Positions 57,655 through 64,000 of a DNA stretch of 64,000 nucleotides are shown here, piece after piece. This DNA comes from Polytrichum commune (Eukaryota; Streptophyta; Polytrichopsida; Polytrichales; Polytrichaceae), in assembly GCA_950295325.1 (NCBI GenBank), contig OX485804.1, forward strand, positions 68,918,033-68,982,032, in the 5' to 3' direction. The notes below the pieces were generated by a model. The model saw only the letters and a list, made by a program, of their open reading frames with translations, was not told the origin of the DNA and searched no databases. The first letter of the stretch is position 1. The number at the start of each line of letters is the position of its first letter. Both the position numbers and the translations under genes were made by a program.

Positions 57655-60600
57655 ATGCAAGGTAGGACTCGCTCACAAAAACCAAGTTTGATAGTAGGAC
57701 TAGAGAAATCTACTCGAAAGAGGCGGTCCTCTAAAATCAGTGATAGATTAGAACAAGATAATGTTAGAATAGAGAGTTGTTTGAACGTCGAACCTAGGAC
57801 TAGGTCAATTCTAGACACCTTAGAACTTGGAGCTCAACTTGAAGAGGAGATCACTCCCTCCAAATTGAGTGGTGAAACTTCTTCGGAAAATTACACACTT
57901 AGAGAAGAATTCCCGGTAGAAGTTGATAGGGGATTGTTGAATAGTTCACCGGTCACCATGGCCGAGGAACGGGGGATGGATCCACCACCCATACCCCCAA
58001 TTCCGCCCATACCTCCTATACCTCCAATAGACCCATTGGTTAGGCCAAGAGGCCTACCAATTGTGGTTCCACAAAATTTAGCGGCGATGGATATGCCATC
58101 TCATCTCCCTAAATTTTATGGGACCAAGGATGAGGACCCCTCTCGGCACATGGAACGGTATATCGAACGGTTGGCTAGCTTCCTCATAACCGACCCGGGT
58201 TATTGGTTAGTGTGGTTTCCTACCACTCTAGAGGGGGAAGCCTATGAATGGTATCGGGATCATGCCGAGGGACATTTTAGGGGATGGGAACAATTACAAA
58301 GGGAGTTTCTTAACGAATTTAGGCCGGAAGTGGGTCAAAGTACCGCATTAAGGGCATTGTCGTCATTGAAGCAAGGAAGGGAGGAAGAAATTTCGGCTTA
58401 CATTAGGAGGTTTGATTTAGTGTGCACTAGATTTGTGGGTACCATGCTCAACGACGACACGCTAAAGCAATTTTTCATTCAAGGGTTTTTTAAGTCCGGA
58501 ACTATTAGGGGTGTTCTAGAAAGGAATCCCTTGACCTTGGCGGATGCCAAGCGTGCGGCTAGAGATATTGAAAACTTGGATAAAGATCACGAAAGGCTAT
58601 GGAGAAGGGAGGATGAATTGATCCCACAATTCATCCCCATACGCCCTAGGGTGGTAGCGGTAGAACCCGCTAAGTATGAGAACCAAATTCCATATGCCAT
58701 TGTGGACACCGGTCCCCGACCTTTAGCGGTTAGGGAACCGGCACCTCTTTTGGCACTACCGGCCCCTAGAACGGATCCACACTTGGAGGAGGTTGAGAGA
58801 AGACTAGGTGCTAGCCAACTAGGATTCCAAGAGGCTATGATAAAACAAATGCAAAGCCTCACGGATCAAATGTCATTAATGATCCGGAGTCAACAACCGG
58901 GGCCTCCACCCCCGGTTGAGTCGGGTAGGCATTCTTCCGGATTATGGTGTGTCCAATGTGGCCAACCGGGCCACACGCGTCAATTTTGTAGAAGTGGACA
59001 AAACCGTGACCAAAGAGGAAACGGTAACCCACCTCAACAAAATCAACGAGGTCAAGCGCCACCTCACTATGGAAATGGAAGCAATAGAGGACCACAACCT
59101 AGAGGGCAAGGTGGCCAAAATTTAGAGAAGAAGGAATTTCATCCCTTTTGTGGAAGGTGGCACGCTCAAGGACAATGTTGGTCCGAAGGTCAAGAGTTTA
59201 ATTGTAGCAATTGTGGAGGAAGTCATCCCTCGGATACGTGTCGCCAACCGGACAAAATAATTAATGTCCCTTACCCGGTGGCTAATCCACAACAACAAGC
59301 AAGGGATAATATGCGAGGTGCTAGGCCACAAGGAGTACCGGCCAATGAACTTAGCCCACCTAACTTATACTATGACCATAGTAATGCTAGGCAAACTTTT
59401 CATCCACCGGCGGGCTTGCAAACTACAACCGGTTACATTCCAATACAAAATAGACAAGGAGTTCCACCTAATGGTAGTAACGGGAGACAAGCGCCTCCAA
59501 CGGATCCGGGACCATCTAACTCCCAAGATGTTAGGTTCATGGATGGAGTGTTGGAGGCCACATGTGATGACATGCTTCCTCTCCCAACGAGAATTGGAGA
59601 GGAGCAAAGTCAATGGCCTCCTCACATCAATGCTATTACATATGAGTTAGTGAAGGGTAAGGGTGTGGTTGAAGAAGCACCTGCACTAGCGGTAACTACT
59701 AGGGCTAGGAGAGGGGATGCCCCGTTGGAGGTAGGAATAGGAGAGCAAGGAAATTACTCTTCGGATGAAGAGATTAATCTCTCCGAGTTGGATAGGGTAG
59801 CTAGAAGAGCTACTAAGGATGTGGAGAGGGAAAATATAATTTTACAAGATAGGGAGAGGACTAATGCGGTACATGACTTGGATAATAGCGATGTGGGTGA
59901 ATGGGAAGGACCGGGGGTTCCCGTAGACGAATTCGACGTAGTGGGTAATTCTAAGGTGGAAAGATCTACCGGGTACGACTTGTGGGCGGACCTTAGTACA
60001 CTCAAGGCGGATATTACTTTCGGCCAACTATTGGAAATTTCACCCACGGCAAGGAAAACATTAAAGGAGGGAATGCCGGTACACAAGAGGATGAGGAAGG
60101 TGAAAGCTAAAATAGCCGCTAGGATCCAATCACAAGGTGGAAGAGACGTGAAAGCTATAGAAATAGAAGTTGTTATAGTAGATAAGGTGGTTCCTAATGT
60201 GCTAGTCGACGGAGGGAGTAGTCTAAATATACTACCGGAGGATACTATGAAAAAATTGGGACTTGGACTCACGGGGCCTTCACCTTTGGTCATAAATATG
60301 GCAAATCAAAGTTCGACTACGCCTTTGGGGATGATCAAGGATTGTAGAATGACTACGGGAGGAGAGGAGTACTTGGTCACCTTCCATACCATTAAAATGC
60401 ACTCCAACAAGGACACCTTCCCCATTTTGCTAGGTAGGCCTTGGTTGCGGATGGCGAATGCTATGGTCAATTGGGGTGGACCTAAACCATCCATCACTTA
60501 TGGTCCGGAGGGTAATAGGGTCATAGTGTCCATTGGTTCATTAGAAGGATGGATGAAGAAGGAGATGTATTTGCCATTGGAGAAGGAAATTGATGACTTA

Positions 60601-63600
60601 AACGAGAATGAGATTGGCAAGGCATTGGTGGGAGTCGTCCATTCCGAAGGTCAAAGGGTTGTTATAGATTCGGGCTCGGGAAGTCTAGGTCCTAATTTTT
60701 ACAATTATGGGGATAATGGGGATTATGCCCAATGGCTAAGGGAGTACCCCGAGTCCGAGGTTGATGTAATGGTTACATTTCACCAAGTAGGCTTAGGGAG
60801 TGAATTTCCTAGTGTTAGTTTAGGAGAGGGCTCATTGTTGGAGCCATGTGAGGTGCTCACCGAGGAAGAGTGGGTTAGCGGTGGGTTAACACCTTGGGTA
60901 GATGACGTGGAAGAGGGTGAGGTTAGTTTAATTCATGTAGATGGGACTCAAGAGGAGGATGTGATTATTGAGTCATCGAAATTGGAGGAGCCTTTACATT
61001 TCAAGACCACGTCTACGGGGATAGTTGTAGGTCAAGATGTGAAAGATTACCCCAATGTGCCTTCCGATTGGTATCGGAACAAAGAGGAACAAGCACATGT
61101 GTCGGAAGCGGATTGGCGGTACGTGGATGTGAAATTAAAGAATGGAAAAACCCGACAAATGAAGATGGGCTCCAAATTGGGGGAAAAAGAGGTTAGGGAG
61201 TATAGCAATTTGGTGGATGAGTTTAGTGATACTTTTGCATGGTCCTACGATGAGCTTAAGGGAATTCCTAGGGAAATGGTAGAGCACCGGATTCCTTTAA
61301 TTCCGGGGGCGAGGCCAATTAGACAAAAGGAGAGGAGGATGAATCCTCAATTGCAATTGTTGGTGAAAGCGGAATTGGAAAGGTTATTGAAGGCCGGGTT
61401 TATCAAGCCGGTGGAAATCACGGATTGGGTTTCTCCTATGGTCTTAGTAAAGAAAAAAAATGGGAAATTAAGGGTTTGTGTCGACTATAGGAAATTGAAT
61501 TCGTGCACACAAAAGGATCACTTCCCCTTACCTTTTATCACCTTGTTGCTTGAGGAGGTTGGAGGTCATTCGCGATATACCTTTATGGATGGGTATGCGG
61601 GTTATAATCAAATTTCCATAGCCCTCCAAGATATCCATAAAACGGCTTTTACTACACCTTGGGGTACTTTTGTGTGGGTAGTGATGCCATTTGGGTTATG
61701 TAATGCCCCGGCTACTTTCCAACGATTAGTAATGTATATCTTCACCGACTTGTTGTTCAAATCCATGACCGTCTTTGTGAACGATTTTAGCACACAAAGT
61801 AATGTGGATGATCACCTACATTGTGTTAGGGAGGCATTGGTTAGGTGTAGGAAGATGAGGTTAGCATTGAACCCGGATAAGACATTTTTGGGAGTGAATA
61901 AGGGAGTGTTGTTGGGTTATGTTGTTAGTGAGAAAGGTAGAGAACCCGATCCGGATAAGATTGCGGCCATAAGCGACTTGGCAACTCCAACCAATTCCAA
62001 GGGGATCTCTAAGTTGTTAGGACATGTGGGATGGTACCGGAAACTTATTCCTAATTTTTCAAAGATAGCGGTGCCCATTACCCATTTGCTCAAAAAGGAT
62101 GTCAAATTCGAGTGGACGGATGCTTGTCAAAAAGCCTTTGAGGAATTGCGGGATAGGTTGAGCACCTATCCGGTGTTGATACCACCCAATTGGGGTAAAC
62201 CTTTTCACGTCTATTGTGATGCTAGTAATGTGGCAATAGGGAGTGCGCTTTGTCAAGCAACGGGAGAAAAAGAGAAGGATCAACCTATAGCTTATGCGAG
62301 TAAGCAATTGACCCCCGCCGAAAGAAACTACTCTACAACGGAGAGGGAGTGCCTAGCCATGGTGTTTTCCGTTAAAAAGTTTAGGCATTACCTCATGTGC
62401 AACCCGGTTGTATTTTTTGTTGACCACATGGCTATCAAGTATCTAATTAACAAGGCGGAGTTAAGTGGTAGGTTAGCTAGGTGGGTTTTGTTATTAGAAG
62501 AATTCGACTACACGGTGGAATATAAACCGGGTCGTATGCATTTACAAGCGGACCACTTGTCTAGGTTGTCGGAGGAGATAGGAAAAAATCCGGTAAATGA
62601 TATGTTAGTAGATGATAGCCTCTTTGTGGTCACTTCTACACCGGAGTGGTATGCGGGCATAGTGGAATTTCTAACAACCCACAAGTTGCCCAAAGAGTGG
62701 ACAAAAGAAGAGAGAAGGAAGGTGAGGGTAAATAGTAGGCAATTTGTTGTAGTGGGCCATAGGTTGTTTAGAAGGGGGTCCGATGGTATTTTACGACGAT
62801 GCGTGTCAAAAACGGAGGTTGAAGCGATTTTAATCGCTTGCCACGATAGCGCTTGCGGCGGTCACTTCTCGGGTCAACTCACCGGGCAAAAAATACTTAG
62901 AGCGGGCTACTTTTGGCCTACACTATTTAAGGACGCCCATGACTATGTAAGGAAATGCGACGCTTGCCAACGGTATGCCCGAAACGACCTTAGAATGGAG
63001 ATGCCTTTACATGTATCATTACCCTTAATTCCTTTCGAAAAATGGGGCATCGACTATGTGGGTGAGGTCCATCCCCAATCTTCAAAAGGAATGAAATATA
63101 TTGTGGTGGCAACCGAGTACCTCACCAAGTGGGCGGAAGCCAAAGCGGTGAAGACCGACACGGCGGAACACGCGGCAACATTTATGTACGAAAACATAAT
63201 TTCGCGGTTCGGGGTGCCGAAGATCCTAGTAAGCGATAGGGGTACTCACTTTTTGAATGACTTGATTCGAGAGATGACAGAGAAATTTAAAATTGATCAC
63301 CGGAAGACTACTCCCTACCACCCACAAACCAATGGACAAACGGAAAGGGTTAACGGAATTTTGGTGAGCATACTACGCAAGACGGTTATAGACTCGAAGC
63401 GGGATTGGGATACGAAACTAACGGCGGCACTTTGGGCATACCGTACAACCTATAAGGTAACTACGCGTGCTACACCATTTTCCTTAGTCTATGGTCTTGA
63501 AGCGACACTACCAATCGAATATGAAGTCGAGTCACTTAGGGTGGCCGTGAGTACAAGACTTACCGAAAGTCAATCCTTACGAAATCGACTAACCGATTTG

Positions 63601-63894
63601 GAAGCACTTGACGAAGGGAGGAGAATGGCGGCTCAACATATTGAGGCAACCCAAAGAAGGAGAAAGATTACTTTCGACAAACGACATAAGAGAAGGGCCC
63701 TAACACCGGGAATGATGGTCATGATTCAAGACGCACGAAAGCTTGAATTTCCGGCGAAATTCAATGCGGTATGGTTAGGACCTTACCTTGTCTATGAGGT
63801 CTTTCCTAATAATTCAATTCAATTGGAAACGTTGAATGGTGAGCTCTTTCCTACCCGTACATCGGGAAGTAGATGTAAGGAGTACCGAGCTTGA
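57655..63894 (+). CDS. Gag-pol polyprotein of Ty3/gypsy element
   Basis: One open frame of 2079 residues, no stops. Gag: IPP repeats near 118-131, the retrotransposon gag domain at about 150-290, a CCHC knuckle (CVQCGQPGHTRQFC) near 432-445 and a second CX2CX3HX4C near 516-529. Protease: VLVDGGSSLNIL with D852. Reverse transcriptase about 1235-1415: RVCVDYRKLN, FMDGYAGYNQI and a motif C reading VFVNDFS, where N1376 (codon AAC, 61780-61782) replaces the first Asp of the usual DD. RNase H: CDAS at 1521-1524, TTERE, VDHMA and QADHLSRL. Integrase: an HHCC zinc finger from about 1730, then D1800, D1861 and E1897 (DX35E). There is no chromodomain. The frame is otherwise intact, but the motif C change should remove polymerase activity. 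The stop lies 61 bases before the 3' LTR, with no adjacent polypurine tract. Confidence 0.95.
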   Translation: MQGRTRSQKPSLIVGLEKSTRKRRSSKISDRLEQDNVRIESCLNVEPRTRSILDTLELGAQLEEEITPSKLSGETSSENYTLREEFPVEVDRGLLNSSPVTMAEERGMDPPPIPPIPPIPPIPPIDPLVRPRGLPIVVPQNLAAMDMPSHLPKFYGTKDEDPSRHMERYIERLASFLITDPGYWLVWFPTTLEGEAYEWYRDHAEGHFRGWEQLQREFLNEFRPEVGQSTALRALSSLKQGREEEISAYIRRFDLVCTRFVGTMLNDDTLKQFFIQGFFKSGTIRGVLERNPLTLADAKRAARDIENLDKDHERLWRREDELIPQFIPIRPRVVAVEPAKYENQIPYAIVDTGPRPLAVREPAPLLALPAPRTDPHLEEVERRLGASQLGFQEAMIKQMQSLTDQMSLMIRSQQPGPPPPVESGRHSSGLWCVQCGQPGHTRQFCRSGQNRDQRGNGNPPQQNQRGQAPPHYGNGSNRGPQPRGQGGQNLEKKEFHPFCGRWHAQGQCWSEGQEFNCSNCGGSHPSDTCRQPDKIINVPYPVANPQQQARDNMRGARPQGVPANELSPPNLYYDHSNARQTFHPPAGLQTTTGYIPIQNRQGVPPNGSNGRQAPPTDPGPSNSQDVRFMDGVLEATCDDMLPLPTRIGEEQSQWPPHINAITYELVKGKGVVEEAPALAVTTRARRGDAPLEVGIGEQGNYSSDEEINLSELDRVARRATKDVERENIILQDRERTNAVHDLDNSDVGEWEGPGVPVDEFDVVGNSKVERSTGYDLWADLSTLKADITFGQLLEISPTARKTLKEGMPVHKRMRKVKAKIAARIQSQGGRDVKAIEIEVVIVDKVVPNVLVDGGSSLNILPEDTMKKLGLGLTGPSPLVINMANQSSTTPLGMIKDCRMTTGGEEYLVTFHTIKMHSNKDTFPILLGRPWLRMANAMVNWGGPKPSITYGPEGNRVIVSIGSLEGWMKKEMYLPLEKEIDDLNENEIGKALVGVVHSEGQRVVIDSGSGSLGPNFYNYGDNGDYAQWLREYPESEVDVMVTFHQVGLGSEFPSVSLGEGSLLEPCEVLTEEEWVSGGLTPWVDDVEEGEVSLIHVDGTQEEDVIIESSKLEEPLHFKTTSTGIVVGQDVKDYPNVPSDWYRNKEEQAHVSEADWRYVDVKLKNGKTRQMKMGSKLGEKEVREYSNLVDEFSDTFAWSYDELKGIPREMVEHRIPLIPGARPIRQKERRMNPQLQLLVKAELERLLKAGFIKPVEITDWVSPMVLVKKKNGKLRVCVDYRKLNSCTQKDHFPLPFITLLLEEVGGHSRYTFMDGYAGYNQISIALQDIHKTAFTTPWGTFVWVVMPFGLCNAPATFQRLVMYIFTDLLFKSMTVFVNDFSTQSNVDDHLHCVREALVRCRKMRLALNPDKTFLGVNKGVLLGYVVSEKGREPDPDKIAAISDLATPTNSKGISKLLGHVGWYRKLIPNFSKIAVPITHLLKKDVKFEWTDACQKAFEELRDRLSTYPVLIPPNWGKPFHVYCDASNVAIGSALCQATGEKEKDQPIAYASKQLTPAERNYSTTERECLAMVFSVKKFRHYLMCNPVVFFVDHMAIKYLINKAELSGRLARWVLLLEEFDYTVEYKPGRMHLQADHLSRLSEEIGKNPVNDMLVDDSLFVVTSTPEWYAGIVEFLTTHKLPKEWTKEERRKVRVNSRQFVVVGHRLFRRGSDGILRRCVSKTEVEAILIACHDSACGGHFSGQLTGQKILRAGYFWPTLFKDAHDYVRKCDACQRYARNDLRMEMPLHVSLPLIPFEKWGIDYVGEVHPQSSKGMKYIVVATEYLTKWAEAKAVKTDTAEHAATFMYENIISRFGVPKILVSDRGTHFLNDLIREMTEKFKIDHRKTTPYHPQTNGQTERVNGILVSILRKTVIDSKRDWDTKLTAALWAYRTTYKVTTRATPFSLVYGLEATLPIEYEVESLRVAVSTRLTESQSLRNRLTDLEALDEGRRMAAQHIEATQRRRKITFDKRHKRRALTPGMMVMIQDARKLEFPAKFNAVWLGPYLVYEVFPNNSIQLETLNGELFPTRTSGSRCKEYRA

Positions 63895-63955
63895 CTAGGC
63901 AACTTACCCTTGGAGCAAGAGATGTTTGGATTCATCCCCCGATGGTCGCCAATTA

Positions 63956-64000
63956 TGTGAGCCCAAAAGGGTGTCCACATTTAGTCTTAGACCCTTGAAA
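63956..64000 (+). repeat. 3' LTR, first 45 bases
   Basis: Identical over all 45 visible bases to 54455-54499. The rest is beyond the window. Confidence 0.9.

Larger units (their letters stand above)
54455..64000 (+). mobile_element. Ty3/gypsy LTR retrotransposon, long-LTR, runs off the window
   Basis: The 5' LTR is 54455-56745, the internal region 56746-63955, and the 3' LTR starts at 63956 and is cut by the window end after 45 bases, all identical to the 5' LTR. Domain order PR-RT-RNase H-integrase is Ty3/gypsy. Long LTRs, one long gag-pol frame, no chromodomain, no second RNase H and a GPYLV...GSRCK integrase tail suggest the non-chromovirus OTA (Athila/Tat-related) group, an inference that needs a tree. 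If the 3' LTR has full length the element is about 11.8 kb. The right target duplication lies outside the window. Confidence 0.93.

Noticed and set aside
60199-60225. DGGSS instead of D(S/T)G at the gypsy protease
   Set aside because: Glycine in this position is, as far as I know, found in related plant elements, so I do not count it as an inactivating change.
1-64000. tRNA, rRNA, CRISPR or bacterial-type operon content
   Set aside because: No cloverleaf-like block, rRNA segment, spacer array or Shine-Dalgarno-led gene series was noticed. Introns and plant families show this is nuclear plant DNA. A tRNA scan was not possible.

Overview
The window reads as nuclear DNA of a land plant. It has GT-AG introns, a BIM-type bHLH gene, a plant peroxisomal acyl-CoA oxidase of the ACX3 class, a plant receptor-like cytoplasmic kinase and a long-LTR Ty3/gypsy element. 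Genes are sparse and short inverted-repeat transposons are dense. I cannot fix the group. A non-seed plant is possible but this is a weak inference, resting mainly on the mix of elements.

Layout. From 1 to about 26 kb I find no convincing host gene. This part holds many miniature inverted-repeat elements (MITEs), several nested inside one another, older dispersed repeats, tandemly repeated blocks at 6.6-8.7 kb, several GC-rich islands, and one well-bounded hAT DNA transposon (9618-10945) with a perfect 8-bp target duplication that keeps only the C-terminal part of its transposase. From 26 to 50 kb lie three host genes: a BIM-like bHLH factor (+, 28750-32227, 8 coding exons, possibly another exon upstream), an ACX3-like acyl-CoA oxidase (+, 36299-43150, 14 coding exons, full length) and a kinase of the At1g28390/At3g51990 type (-, 48200-45307, 2 coding exons). 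The oxidase and the kinase are convergent, and between them lies a three-fold tandem repeat that reaches the kinase stop codon. From 50 to 54.4 kb there are more MITEs. From 54455 to the window end is a Ty3/gypsy element: a 2.29-kb 5' LTR, an unbroken 2079-codon gag-pol frame and the first 45 bases of the 3' LTR.

The three host genes have unrelated jobs (brassinosteroid-linked transcription, peroxisomal beta-oxidation, protein phosphorylation) and nothing suggests a functional cluster. The notable content is in the mobile DNA. A group of TA-flanked elements shares the terminus (A/G)GGTA, and one insertion is proved by an empty site elsewhere in the window. A second group has GGGCC/GGGGT-type ends and 3-bp TTA-like duplications. 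The gypsy element has an otherwise open polyprotein but Asn in place of a catalytic Asp in reverse transcriptase. Exon boundaries were set by hand from reading frame, GT-AG sites and family knowledge; no alignment or search was run.
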